Source: Ehretia macrophylla (taxonomy: Eukaryota > Streptophyta > Magnoliopsida > Boraginales > Ehretiaceae). Taken from it: DNA of 64,000 bases. The stretch lies in the NCBI GenBank assembly GCA_037974665.1, contig CM075771.1:17519425-17583424 (forward strand), written 5' to 3'. This document shows positions 36,106 through 49,078 of the stretch, one piece after another. The position numbers were made by a program, and so were the translations under genes. Position 1 is the stretch's first letter. Each line of letters opens with the position of its first letter. Below the pieces are notes generated by a model, which had not been told where the DNA came from, did no database searches, and saw nothing but the letters and a program-made list of their open reading frames with translations.

Positions 36106-38689
36106 AAACGAACGTTTTCATCAGTTTCGGGATACTTTTCTTCTTTTGCGCTGTTTTTCCTTCCCAGATCGTACGTCGTGAGCCACGAAAAGGAAGACAA
36201 CCAAATCCATCACATTTCTATTAATGAATCACATGCCACCTTGGGCAAGACAACTTCACGTCACGTAGAGGTTGGGCCCACAAATCGAGGGCGTGGGGCT
36301 TAGGACTTGCTCTCCGTAGCTCCGGTGCCCATAACTTTTGATCCGTAAGGAGTTACGCGTCGCACAGCATACCGTTGGAAAGCTCTCCGAGAGTTCTACG
36401 ATGGGGGCCGCAAGCTTACATGGCTGCGACTATTTTCGTAGCCCAAAATCGAACGTTCTCGTCAGTTTCAGGACATTTTTCTACTTTTGCGCTACTTTTT
36501 CGTCCCGGATCGTACGTCGTGAGCCACAAAAGGACGACAACCTAATCCATCACATTTCTATTACCGAATCCCATGGCACTTTGGGCAAGACAACTTCGCT
36601 TCACATAGAGGCTGGGCCCGCAAACCGAGGGCGTGGGGCTAATGACCATGTATCCGTCGCTCCGGTGCCCATAACTTTTGATATGTAAGGAGTTACACGG
36701 CACACAACATATCGTTGGAAAGCTCTCCGAGAGCTCTACGACGAGGGCAGCAAGCTTTCTCGGCTGTGCTTGTTTTCGAAGACCTAAATCGAACATTTTC
36801 ATCAATTTGGGCACACTTTTCTTCTTTTACGGTGTTTTTTCGACCTGGATCGTACGTCATGTGCCGCAAAAAGGATGACAACCTAATCCATCACATTTCT
36901 ATTACTAAATCCCACACCACCTTGGGTAAGACAACTTCACTTCCCATAGAGGTTGGGGCAGCAAACCGAGGGCGTGGGGCTTAGGACCAGGTCTCCGTCG
37001 CTCTGGTGCCCATTACTTTTGATTCGTAAGGAGTTACGCGGTGCAAAGCATACCATTGGAAAGATCTCCGAGAGCTCTACGATGGGGGCAACAAACTTCC
37101 TTGGCTGCGCCTGTTTTTGGAGCTTATAATTGAACGTTTTCATCAGTTTTGGGACACTTTTCTTCATTTGCACTGTTTTTCAGTCCCGGATAGTACGTCG
37201 TGAGCGGCAAAAAGGACGACAACCTATTCCACCACATTTCTATTACCGAATCCTACTCTACCTTAGGCAAGACAACTACGGTTCACGTAGAGGTTGGGCC
37301 CGCAAATCGAGGGAGTGGGGCTTAGGACTAGGTCTCCGTCGCTCCGGTGACCATAACTTTTGATCCGTAAGGAGTTACGCGGCGCGCAGCATACCGTTGG
37401 AAAGTTATTCGAGAGCTCTACGAAGAGGGAAGCAAGCCTTCCTAGCTGCGCCTATTTTCGGAGCCCAAAATCAAACGTTTTCATCAGTTTTTGAACACTT
37501 TTCTTCTTTTGCACTGGTTTTCCGTCCGGGATTGTACGACATGAGCCGCGAAAAGGACGACAACCAAATCCATTACGTTTCTTTTATCGAATCCCACGCC
37601 ACCTTGGGCAAGACAACTTCTCTTCACGTATAGGCTAGGCCTGCAAACCGAGGGCGTGGGGCTTAGGACTAGGTCTCCGTCGCTTCGAAGCCCATAACTA
37701 TTAATCCGTAAGGAGTTACGTGGTGCACAACATACCTTTGGAAAGCTCTCCGAGAGCTCTACGATGGAGGCAACAAGCCTGCTCAGCTGCACCTATTTTA
37801 GGAGCCCAAAATTGAACGTTTTCATCTATTTTGGGACACTTTTCTTCTTTTGCGTTGTTTTTCCGTCCCGGATCGTACGTCGTGAGCCGCGAAAAGGACG
37901 ACAACCTGATCCATCACATTTCTGTTACCGAATCCCAAGCATGGGCAAGACAACTTCAGTTCACATAGAGGTTGGGCCCGCAAATCGAGGGCGAGGGGCA
38001 TAGGTCCAAGTCTCCGTCGCTCCGGTGCCCATAACTTTTGATCCGTAAAGAGTTACGTGGCGCACAACATTCCGTTGGAAAGTTCTCCAAGAGTTCTACA
38101 AAAGGGGCAGTAAGCGTACTTGGCGGCGCCTATTTTCGAAGCCCAAAATCGAACATTTTTCTTCTATTGCGCTGTTTTTTCGTCCCGGATCGTACGTCGT
38201 GAGCCACGAAAAGGACGACAACCTAATCCATCACATTTCTTTTATCGAATCCCACGCCACCTTGGGCAAGACAACTTCGCTTCACGTAGAGGCTGGGCCC
38301 GCAAACCGAGGGCGTGGGGCTTAAGACCAGGTCTCTATCACCTCGATGCCCATAACTTTTGATCTGTAAGGAGTTACGTAGCGCATAGCATATCGTTGGA
38401 AAGCTCTCCGAGAGCTCTACGATGGGGGCAGCATGCCTGCTCAGCTGCGCCTATTTTTGGAGCCCAAAATTTAACATTTTCATCTATTTGGGGATATTTT
38501 TATTCTTTTGTGCTGTTTTTCCGTCACAGATCGTACTTCGTGAGCCGCAAAAAGGTCGACAACCTAATCCATTACATTTCTATTACCGAATGGCAACGTT
38601 GGGGAAGACAACTTCACTTCATGTAGAGGCTGGGCCCGCAAACCGAGGGCGTGGGGCTTAGGACCAGGTCTCCGTCGCTCCGGAGCCCA

Positions 38690-39870
38690 TAACTTTTGAT
38701 GCGTAAGGAGTTACGCGGCACACAGCATACCGTTGGAAAGCTCTCCAAGAGCTCTACGATAGGGGCTGCAACCTAACTTGGTTGCGCCTGTTTTCAGAGC
38801 CTAAAATTGAACGTTTTCATCAGTTTCTGGACAATTTTCTTCTTTTGCACTGTTTTTCCTTTCCGGATCGTACGTCGTGAGCCGCGAAAAGGACGACAAC
38901 CTAATCCATCACATTTCTATTACCGAATCCCATGGCACCTTGGGCAAGACAATTTCGATTCATGTAGAGGTTGGGCCCGCAAACCGAGGGCGTGGGGCTT
39001 AGGACTATGTCTCCGTCGCTTCGCTGCCCATAACTTTTGATCCGTAAGGAGTTACATGGCACATAGCACACCGTCGGAAAGCTCTCCGTGAGCTCTACGA
39101 TGGGGGCAACAAGCTAGCTTGGCTGCGCCTGTTTTTGGAGACCAAAATTGAATGTTTTCATCAGTTTTGGGATATTTTTCTGCTTTTGCGTTGTTTTTCC
39201 GTCGTGGATCGTACATCGTGAGCCGCAAAAACGACGACAACGTAATCCATCACATTTCAATTACCGAATCGCCCGCCACCTTGGGCAAGAAAACTTCGCT
39301 TCACGTAGAGGCTGGGCCCACAAACCGAGGGCGTGGGGTTAGGACCAGGTCTCCGTCGCTCCGCTGCCCATAACTTTTGATCTGTAAGGTGTTACACGGC
39401 GTACAGCATACCGTTAGAAAGCTCTCCGAGAGCTCTACAACGGGGGCAGCAAGCCTGCTCGGCTGTGCCTATTTTCGGAGCCCAAAATCGAACGTTTTCA
39501 ATAGTTTTGGGACACTTTTCTTCTTTTGCATTTTTTTGGCCTTGATCGTACGTCGTGTGCAGCGAAAAGGACGACAACCTAATCCGTCACATTTCTATTA
39601 CCAAATCGTACGCCACCTTGGGCAATACAACATCACTTCCTGTAGAGGCTGGGGCCGCAAACCGAGGGTGTTGGGCTTAGGACCAGGTCTCCGTCGCTCC
39701 GGTGCCCATAACTTTTGATCCGTAAAGAGTTACTTGGCGCACATCATACCGCTGGAAAGTTCTACGAGAGCTCTTCAACGGTGGCAGCCAACCTACGCAG
39801 CTTCGCCTATTTACGGAGCCCAAAATTGAACGTTTTCATCAGTTTTGGGACACTTTTCTACTTTTGCGCT
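38690..39870 (+). repeat. 17-monomer segmental duplication, left copy
   Basis: CATAGCACACCGTCGG at 39062 and the GCATTTTTTTGGCCTTGATC variant at 39528 recur at 45385 and 45851, both exactly 6323 bp away. Removing the ~530 bp non-satellite insert between them leaves ~5793 bp, 17 monomers. Confidence 0.75.
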
Positions 39871-40328
39871 GTTTTTTCGTCCCGAATCGCACGTCGTGAG
39901 CCGCGAAAAGGATAACAACCTAATCCATCACATTTCTATTACCGAATCCCACGATCCCTTGGGCAAGACAACTTCGCTTCACGTAGAGGTTGGGCTCGCA
40001 AACCGAGGGTGTGGGTCTTGGGACCAGGTCTCCATCGCTCCGGTGCCCATAACTTTTGATCTATAAGGAGTTACGCGTCGCACAGCATACCATTGGAAAG
40101 CTCTCCGATAGCTCTACGACAGGTGTAGCAAGCCTGCTTAACTGCGCCTATTCTTGGAGCCCAAAATTGAATGTTTTCATTAGTTTTGGGACACTTTTTT
40201 TCTTTTGCGCAGTTTTTCAATCCCGGATCGTATGTCGTGAGCCGCGAAAAGAACGACAACCTAATCCATCATATTTCTATTACCGAATCCCATGGCGCCT
40301 TGGGCAAGACAACTTCACTTCACGTAGA

Positions 40329-41080
40329 GGCTGGGCCAGCAAATCGAGGGCGTGGGGCTTAGGACCAAGTCTCCGCCGCTCCAGTGCCCATAACTTTTGA
40401 TGCGTAAGGAGTTACGTGGCGCACCACATCCCGTTGGAAAGCTCTCTGAGAGCTCTACGATAGGGGCTGCAACCTTACTTCGTTGCACTTGTTTTCATAC
40501 CCTAAAATCGAACATTTTCATCAGTTTCTGGACACTTTTCTTCTTTTGCACTATTTTTCCGTCCCGGATCGTACGTTGTGAGCCACGAAAAGGACGACAA
40601 CCTAATCCATCACATTTCTATTACCGAATCCCAGTCCACCTTGGGCAAGACAACTTCGTTTCACGTAGAGGCTGGGCCTGTGAACCGAGGGCGTGGTGCT
40701 TAGGACCAGGTCTCCGTGGCTCCAGTGCCCATAACTTTTGATCCGTATGGAGTTACACGGCACATAGCACACCGTCGGAAAGCTCTCCGAGAGCTCTACG
40801 ATGGGGGCAACAAGCTAGCTTGGCCGCGCCTGTTTTTGGAGCCCAAAATTGAATGTTCTCATTAGTTTCGGGACACTTTTATTCTTTTGCGCTGTTTTTC
40901 CATCGTGGATCGTACATCGTGAGCCGCGAAAAGGACGACAACATAATCCATCATATTTCAATTACCGAATGCCACGCTACCTTAGGCAAGACAACTTCGA
41001 TTCCCGTAGAGGTTGGGGACGCAATCCGAGTGCGTGGGGCTAAGGACAAGGTCTCTGTCGCTCCGGTGCGCGTAACTTTT
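40329..41080 (+). repeat. 4-monomer-offset duplication, left copy
   Basis: From GGCTGGGCCAGCAAATCGAGG onward the sequence is nearly identical to that starting at 41689, offset 1360 bp. Shared rare variants are ATCCCGTTGG, GGGGCTGCRACCTTACTTCG, CATACCCTAAAATCG and CATAGCACACCGTCGG (40763 / 42123). Confidence 0.85.
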
Positions 41081-41688
41081 GATCCGTAAGGAGTTACGTG
41101 GAGCACAGCATATCGTTGGAAAGCTATCCGAGAGCTCTACGATGGGGTCAGCAAGCCTGTTCAGTTGCGCCTATTTTCTGAGCCCAAAATCTAACATTTT
41201 CATCAGTTTCGGGAGACTTTTCTTCTTTTGCGCTGTTTTTTCGTCCTGGATCGTACGTCGTGGGCATTGATAAAGAACGACAACCTAATCCATCACATTT
41301 CTAATACCGAATCCCATAGCACCTTGGGCAAGACAACTTCAATTCACGTAGAGGCTGGGCCCGCAAATCGAGGGCGTGGGGCTTGTGACCAGGTATCCGT
41401 CGCCTCGATGCCTATAACTTTTGATCCATAAGGAGTTACGCGGTGCACAGTATACCATTGGAAGGCTCTCCGAGAGCTCTACGATGGGGACAGCAAGCCT
41501 GTTCAGTTGCGCCTATTTTTGGAGCCCAAAATTTAACGTTTTCATCAGTTTCGGGATATTTTTCTTCTTTTGCGTTGTTTTTCCGTCACGGATCGTACTT
41601 CGTTAGCCGCGAAATGGACGACAACCTAATCCATTACATTTTTATTACCGAATGGCACCTTGGGCAAGACAACTTTGGTTCACGTAGA

Positions 41689-42440
41689 GGCTGGGCCAGC
41701 AAATCGAGGGCGTGGGGCTTAGGACCAAGTCTCCGCCGCTCCAGTGCCCATAACTTTTGATGCGTAAGGAGTTACGTGGCGCACCACATCCCGTTGGAAA
41801 GCTCTCTGAGAGCTCTACGATAGGGGCTGCGACCTTACTTCGTTGCGCTTGTTTTCATACCCTAAAATCGAATGTTTTCATCAGTTTCTGGTAAGTTTTC
41901 TTCTTTTGCACTGTTTTCCCGTCCCGGATCGTACGTCGTGAGCCACGAAAAGGACGACAACCTAATCCATCACATTTATATTACCGAATTCCACTCCACC
42001 TTGGGCAAGACAACTTCGCTACACGTGGAGGCTGGGCTTGTAAACCGAGGGCGTGGTGCTTAGGACCAGGTCTCCGTGGCTCCGGTGCCCATAACTTTTG
42101 ATCCGTATGGAGTTACACGGCACATAGCACACCGTCGGAAAGCTCTCCGAGAGCTCTACGATGGGGGCAACAAGCTAGCTTGGCCGCACCTATTTTTGGA
42201 GCCCAAAATTGAATGTTTTCAATAGTTTCGGGTCACTTTTATGCTTTTGCGCTGTTTCTTCATCCTGGATCGTACATCATGACCCGCGAAAAGGACAACA
42301 ACGTAATCCGTCATATTTATATTATCGAATCCCACGCCACCTTGGACAAGACAACTTCGCTTCACGTAGAGGCTGGGCGCGCAAACCGAGGGCGTGGGGC
42401 TTAGGACAAGGTCTATGTTGCTCCGGTGCCCATAACTTTT
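41689..42440 (+). repeat. 4-monomer-offset duplication, right copy
   Basis: Mate of 40329-41080 at an offset of 1360 bp. Over the first ~150 bp only isolated differences are visible, so this is among the most recent duplications in the window. Similarity falls to the array background by about 42440. Confidence 0.85.
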
Positions 42441-42937
42441 AATCTGTAAGGAGTAATGCGGCGCACAGCATATCGTTGGAAAACTCTCCAAAAGCACTAC
42501 GGCATGAGCAACAAGCCTGCCGAGCTGCGCCAGTTTTAGGAGCCCAAAATCGATCATTTTCATTAGTTTCTAAACAGTTTTCTTCTTTTGCACTGGTTTT
42601 CCGTCCCGGATCGTACGTCGTGAGCCGCAAAAAGGATGACAACCTAATCCATCACATTTCTATTACCGAATCTCACGGAATGTTGGGCAAGACAACTTCT
42701 CTTCACGGAGAGCCTGGGCCTACAAACCGAGGGTGTGGGGCTTAGGACCTGGTCTCCGTCGCTCCAGTGCTCATAACTTTTTATTTGTAAGGAGTTACGC
42801 GGCGCACAACATACCGTTGGAAAGCTCTCTGAGAGCTCTACGACGGGGGCAGTAAGCCTGCTCAGCTGCGCCTGTTTTCGGAGCCAAAAATTGAATGTTT
42901 TCATCAATTTCTAGACACTTTTCTTCTTTTCCGCTGT

Positions 42938-43466
42938 CCCTATCGTCCAATCTCATAGGATGGTCACAATCTCGATAGTCAAATATAAGAAATATATCTT
43001 CCACTGGCTGTGACAAAGACATATCTGCTAGAACGAGTGCTTTAAGAGTGTGGTCATACAGTCTTTCTTTCCCCAAGGCAAGGGCAGAAGGGGCAATAAA
43101 AGTCGATTTCTCCTCTATCTCAGAGTTTTTTTCTAAAATCAAAAAAATCCACCAATAGCCAACTAATGGATTGAGTTATATAGTACCACCTAGGTTTGGA
43201 ACCCATTCTTTAGAAGTTCATGTGCATGTGTCATCACCTCATTAGTCAGAGGTCCAAAAAGAAGACAAATTTTCTTATTTTTCTTTTTCTATTTCTATTT
43301 TTAGTTGTTTTTAGAAGAGAGGAAGAGTAGAAACAAAGGATACGCTTAGAAGATTTGCTCGGAGCTGTTCGCTTTCACTTGGTCGCCTGGTATCTTGAAA
43401 CCTCTTTGGTTGCGGCGACAGGAGTAGAAACGTCTGAGAAAGCACTTCGCAAAAGAATTGTGAGGC
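42938..43466. other. Non-satellite insert of unknown origin (~530 bp)
   Basis: Starts TCCCTATCGTCCAATCTC after the satellite CCGCTGT and ends near AAAGAATTGTGAGGC before satellite GCGGTGTTTTTTCG. It matches neither the satellite nor the LTR-like family. It contains a T-rich run (about 43270-43310) and a GA-rich stretch, and the base composition looks like ordinary non-repetitive or organellar DNA. Satellite phase continues across it with a duplicated CGCTGT/GCGGTGT of about 6 bp at the edges. A reverse-strand frame of about 70 codons lies inside but matches no protein I recognise. A nuclear organelle-DNA insertion (mitochondrial rather than plastid) is a possibility; confidence in that is low. 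Confidence 0.7.
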
Positions 43467-45009
43467 GCGGTGTTTTTTCGTCCCGTATCGTATGTCGTGA
43501 GCCGCGAAAAGGACGACAACCTACTCCACCACATTTCTATTACCGAATCCTACTCTACCCTGGGCAAGACAACTTCGCTTCACGTAGAGGCTGGGCCCGC
43601 AAACCGAGGGCGTGGGGCTTAAGACCAGGTCTCCGTCGCTCTGATGCCCATAACTTTTGATCCGTAAGGAGTTACGCGGTGCACAGTATATCGTTGGAAA
43701 GTTCTTCGAGAGCTCTATGACGGGTGTAGCAAGCCTGCCCAGCTGTGCCTATTTTCGGAGCCCAAAATCGAACATTTTAATCAATTTTGGGACACTTTTC
43801 TTCTTTTGCGCTGTTTTTCCGTCCCGGATCGTACGTCGTGAGCCGCGAAAACGACGACAACCTAATCCGTCACATTTCTATTACCGAATCCTATGCCACC
43901 TTGGGCAAGACAACTTCGCTTCACGTAGTGGCTGGGTCCGCAAACCGAGGGCGTGGGGCTTAGGACCTGGTCTCCGCCGCTCTAGTGCCCATAAATTTAG
44001 ATCTGTAAGGAGTTACGCGGCGCCCAACATACCGTTGGTAAGCACTCCAAGAGCTCTACGAAGGGGGCAGCAAGCCTGCTCAACTGTGCCTATTTTCGGA
44101 GCCCAAAATCGAACGTTTTCATTAGTTTTGGGACACTTTTCTTCTTTTGCGCTGTTTTTTCATCCCGAAACGTACGTCGGGAGCCGCGAAAAGGACGACA
44201 ACCTAATCCATCATATTTCTATTACCGAATCCTAGGCCACATTTGGCAAGCCAACTTCTCTTGCCGTAGAGGCTGGGCCCGCAAACCGAGGGCGTGTGGC
44301 TTGGGACCAGGTCTCCATCGCTCCGGTGCCCAAAACTTTTGATCCGTAAGGAGTTATGCGGTGCACAGCATACCGTTGGAAATCTCTCCGAGAGCTCTAC
44401 AACAGGGGCTGCAAGCCTGCTAGGCTGCGCCAATTTTCGGACCCCAAAATTAAACGTTTTCATCAGTTTTGAAAAAAATTTCTTCTTTTGCGCTGTTTTT
44501 TCATCCCGGATCGTACGTCGTGAGCCTCGAAAAGGACAACAACCTAATCTATCACATTTCTTTTATCGAATCCCACGGTACCTTGGGCAAGACAACTTCA
44601 CTTCACGTAGAGGTTGGGCCCGCAAACCAGGGGCGTGGGGCTTAGGACCAGGTCTCCATTCCTTCGATATCCATAGCTTTTTATCCGTAAGGAGTTCCGC
44701 GGCGCACAGCATGCCGTTGGAAAGCTCTTCGAGAGCTCTACGACGGGGCCCCCAAGCATGCTTTGTTGCGCCTATTTTCAGAGCCCAAAAATGAACGTTT
44801 TCATCTGTTTCGGGATACTTTTCTTTTTTTGTGCTGTTTTTCCGTCACAGATCGTACGTCGTGAGCTGCAAAAAGGACGACAACCTAATCCATCACATTT
44901 CTATTACCGAATCCCAGGCATCTTGGGCAAGACAACTTCGCTTCACGTAGAGGTAGGGCCCGCAAACCGAGGGCGTGGGGCTTAGGACCAGGTCTCCGTC
45001 GCTCCGGTG

Positions 45010-46190
45010 CCCATTACTTTTGATTCGTAAGGAGTTACGCGTCGCACAGCATACCGTTGGAAAGCTCTTCGAGAGCTCTACGAAAGGGGCTGCAACCTTA
45101 CTTGGTTGCGCCTATTTTTGGAGCCCAAAATTGAATGTTTTCATCAGTTTCTGGACACTTTTCTTCTTTTGCGTAGTTTTTCCGTCCCGGATCACACGTC
45201 TTGAGCCACGAAAAGGACGACAACCTAATCCATCATATATCTATTAACGAATCCCATGCCACCTTGGGCAAGACAATTTCGCTTCATGTAGAGGCTGGGC
45301 CCACAAACCGAGGCGTGGGGCTTAGGACCAGGTCTCCGTGGCTTCCGTGCCCATAACTTTTGATCCGTAAGGAGTTACACGGCACATAGCACACCGTCGG
45401 AAAGCTCTCCAAGAGCTCTACGATGGGGGCAACAAGCTAGCTTGGCTGCTCCTGTTTTTGGAGCCCAAAATTGAATGTTTTCATAAGTTTCGGGACACTT
45501 TTCTTCTTTTGCGTTGTTTTTCCGTCGTGGATCGTACATCGTGAGCCGCAAAAACGACGACAACGTAATCCATCACATTTCAATTACCGAATCGCCCGCT
45601 ACCTTGGGCAAGAAAACTTCGCTTCACGTAGAGGCTGGGCCCGCAAACCGAGGGCGTGGGGTTAGGACCAAGTCTCCGTTACTCCGGTGTCCATAACTTT
45701 TGATCTGTAAGGAGTTACGCGGCGTACAGCATACCGTTGGAAAGCTCTACGAGAGCTCTACGATAGGGGTAGCATGCCTGCTCGGCTGAACCAGTTTTCA
45801 GAGCCCAAAACCGAATGTTTTCATCAATTTCGGGACAATTTTCTTATTTTGCATTTTTTTGGCCTTGATCGTACGTCGTGTGCAGCGAAAAGGACGACAA
45901 CCTAATCCGTCACATTTCTATTACCAAATCGTACGCCACCTTGGGCAAGACAACATCACTTCCTGTAGAGGCTGGGGCCGCAAACCGAGTGTGTTGGGCT
46001 TAGGACCAGGTCTCCGTCGCTCCGGTGCCCATAACTTTTGATCCGTAAAGAGTTACTTGGCGCACATCATACCGCTGGAAAGTTCTCCAAGAGCTCTTCG
46101 ACGGTGGCAGCCAACCTACGCAGCTTCGCCTATTTACGGAGCCCAAAATTGAACATTTTCATCAGTTTCGGCACACTTTTCTTTTTTTGC
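45010..46190 (+). repeat. 17-monomer segmental duplication, right copy
   Basis: Mate of 38690-39870. Landmarks at 45385 and 45851 are each 6323 bp from their partners, and the following GCCTATTTACGGAGCCC monomer (46126) also has its partner near 39803. Confidence 0.75.
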
Positions 46191-48159
46191 GCTGTTTTTT
46201 CGCCCCGAATCGTACGTCGTGAGCCGCGAAAAGGACCACAACCTAATCCAATACATTTCTATTACCGAATGGCACCTTGGGCAGGACAACTTTGGTTCAC
46301 GTAGAGGCTGGGCACGCAAACCAGGGCGTGGGGCCTATGACCAGGTCTCCGTCACTCTGGTGACCATAACTTTTGATCCGTAAGGAGTTACGCGGTGCAC
46401 AACATACCATTGGAAAACTTTCTGAGAGCTCTACGACGGGGGCAGATAGCCTGCTCTGTTACGCCTGTTTTTGGATCACAAAATTGAACGTTTTCATCAG
46501 TTTTGGGATGTTTTTCTTCTTTTGCTCTGTTTTTCTGTCCTGGATCGTACGTCGTGAGCCGCGAAAAGTACGACAACCTAATCCATCACATTTCTATTCC
46601 TGAAACCCATGGCACCTTGGGCAAGATAACCTCGCTTCACGTAGAGGCTGGGCCCGTAAACCGAGGGCGTGGGGCTTAGGACTAGGTCTCCATCGCTCCG
46701 GTGCCCATAACTTTTGATCTGTAAGAAGTTACGTGGCGCACAGCATACCGTTGGAAAGCTCTCCGAGAGCTCTACGACGGTGGTACCAAGCTTGCTCGGC
46801 TGTGCCTCTTTTCGCAGCCTAAAATCGAACGTTTTCATTAGTTTCGGAAAATTTTTCTTCTTTTGCGTAGTTTTTCCGCCCCGGATCGTACGTCGTGAGC
46901 CGCAAAAAGGATGACAACCTAATCCATCACATTTCTATTACCGAATCCCATGCTACCTTGGGCAAGACAACTTCGCTTCACGTAGAGTTAGGGCCCGCAA
47001 ACCCAGGGCGTGGGGCTTAGGACCAGGTCTCCATCGCTCTGGTGCCCATAACTTTTTATCCGTAAGGAGTTACGCGGCGCACAGCATACCGTTGGCAAGC
47101 TCTCTGAGAGCTCTACGATGAGGGCAACAAGATAGCTTGGCTGCGCCTATTTTTGGAGCCCAAAATCGAATGTTTTCATCAGTTTTGGGACACTTTTATT
47201 CTTTTGCGCTATTTTTTCGTCCCGGATCGTAAGTCGTGAGCAACGAAAAGGACGACAACCAAATCCATCACATTTCAATTACCGAATCCCACGCCACATT
47301 GGGCAAGACAACTTCACTACACGTAGAGGCTGGGCTTACAAACCAAGGGCGCGGGGCTTTAGACCAGGTCTCCGTCGCTCCGGTGCGCATAACTTTTGAT
47401 CCGTAAGGAGTTACGCGGCGCACAACATACAGTGGGAAAGATCTCCGAGAGCTCTACGACAGGGGCAGCAAGCCTGCTCGGCTACACCTATTTTTATAGC
47501 CCAAAATTGAACGTTTTCATCAGTTTCGGGACACTTTTCTTCTTTTGCGCTTTTCTGGCCTGGAACGTACGTCGTGTGCAGCAAAAAGGATGACAACCTA
47601 ATCCATCACATTTCTATTATCGAATACCATGGCACCTTGGGCAAGACAACTTCGATTCAAGCAGATGCGGGGCCAGCAAATCGAGGGCGTGGGGCTTGGG
47701 ACCAAGTCTCCGTCGCTCCGGTGCCCATAACTTTTGATCCGTAAGGAGTTACGTGGCACACATCATATCGTTGGAAAGCTCTCCGAGAGCTCTACGACGG
47801 CGGTAGCAAGACTGCTCAGCTGTGCCTATTTTCAGAGACCAAAATCGAACATTTTTATCAGTTTTGGGACACTTTTCTTCTTTTGCACTGTTTTTCAGTC
47901 CCGGATCGTATGTTGTGAGCCGCGAAAATAACGACAACCTAATCCATCACATTTCTATTACCGAATCTCACGGTACCTTGGGAAAAACAACTTTGCTTCA
48001 CGTAGAGGCTGGGCCTGCAAACCGAGGGCATGGGGCTTGGGACCAGGTCTCCGGTACTCCGGGGCCCATAACTTTTGATCCGTAATGAGTTACGCGGCGC
48101 ACAGCACACCGTTGGTAAGCTCTCCGAGAGCTCTACGATGGGGGCAACAAGCTTGCTTG

Positions 48160-48164
48160 GCTGC
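48160..48164. repeat. Left target-site duplication of element 4 (GCTGC)
   Basis: GCTGC before the element; CTGCG follows it at 52052-52056. CTGC (4 bp) is duplicated exactly, or 5 bp with one base lost. Confidence 0.55.
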
Positions 48165-49078
48165 TGTCACACCCCAACCCGACCTCTGGAGGCTAGACTT
48201 GGGAATGACCTAATTTTTTTATGCTATTTGTACGACTTGGTCATTTCTTACGATTAATACTTAACGTTGATTTAGAATTCCAAAAGATTTTCTGGAAATC
48301 TGGTAGTATGACGGCTATATTTAAGACTTTTTAGTTTGACCTAATTTCTAAACGCCTCAATTATTCCAATTATTAATCCAATTCCATTAAGGACTCCTAT
48401 TTTGTCAATAACCGATATTAGTCTATCTTGAAAGTCTCGTTTGTTTAATAAGCCTAACATGATAACTATGTCTCATTTATTCATCGATTCTTATTACGCA
48501 AGTAACTGTTATCCTTTGTCTTACAATGAGTACCTAAGTGAAATTAGATAGAGTTAACTTGTTTGATTCTTCACCTAGTGGTTTAAATGCCTACGATAAC
48601 TAATAACCAAGATAATGAAATCAAAGCAACCAAATAAAGAGTTTGTCCGGTTATAATCAGTACAAGCCAAAATTAGACCCAAATTACAACGGGGTCATTT
48701 ACATCAACAAAATAAGTATTCTTCAAGCAAAGACAACATTCACAAAACAACCACTGTCAAGAAAGGCACATAAAGCACGTAATCACTCCAAGAAATAATC
48801 GACAAGCGTATTCTCTTCGGGTACCTATTCCAAATCTTCTTCACCTGTGATGATAAAAGAGGGTGAGTCCTTATGAACTCAACGAGGGGGAACGAGAGAT
48901 AACATTTTGAAACTCTTTTCCGGTTAATCTTATGAAAACTCCTTTGAAAACATGTCAATTAGAATAAATAAGTTCATAACATAACATAAATATAAATGAA
49001 CACATTTACTGTCTTTCCTCCCCGAGGTCCTCTAGGAACCAAGCGAGAGTACTTAAACACATAGTAAAAAAAAAAGGA

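Larger units (their letters stand above)
24975..42937 (+). repeat. 341-bp satellite array, block 4 (~53 monomers)
   Basis: Longest uninterrupted satellite stretch. It holds an 8-monomer higher-order domain (26.8-34.6 kb) and, to the right, a domain of 4-, 5- and 17-monomer duplications (38-46 kb). Defective monomers: ~87 bp deletion at 35114-35124, ~49 bp deletion at 36098/36099, ~22 bp deletion near 38158. Orientation is constant throughout. No gene is supported. Confidence 0.96.
43467..48164 (+). repeat. 341-bp satellite array, block 5 (~14 monomers)
   Basis: Same orientation and phase. Contains the right copy of the 17-monomer duplication (about 45010-46190) and further copies of the cassette with CGTCACAGATCG then GGGGCTGCAACCTTACTTGG then CATAGCACACCGTCGG variants. 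The block ends at GGCTTGGCTGC where element 4 is inserted. Near 43990 the usual TTTTGA is TTTAGA, which removes the stop codon that normally ends one open frame per monomer and creates a fortuitously long frame (43657-44235). Confidence 0.96.

Noticed and set aside
42795-43142. 115-codon reverse frame spanning satellite and the foreign insert
   Set aside because: Half of it is satellite antisense, so it is a chimera of unrelated sequences. The insert part alone matched no protein I know.
43657-44235. Longest open frame in the window (192 codons)
   Set aside because: It arises because TTTTGA at a monomer boundary became TTTAGA near 43990, plus small length changes that join two satellite monomers. 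The translation is simply two satellite units.
44294-44794. 166-codon open frame
   Set aside because: Another satellite run-through across a monomer boundary with altered spacing; no start context or domain.
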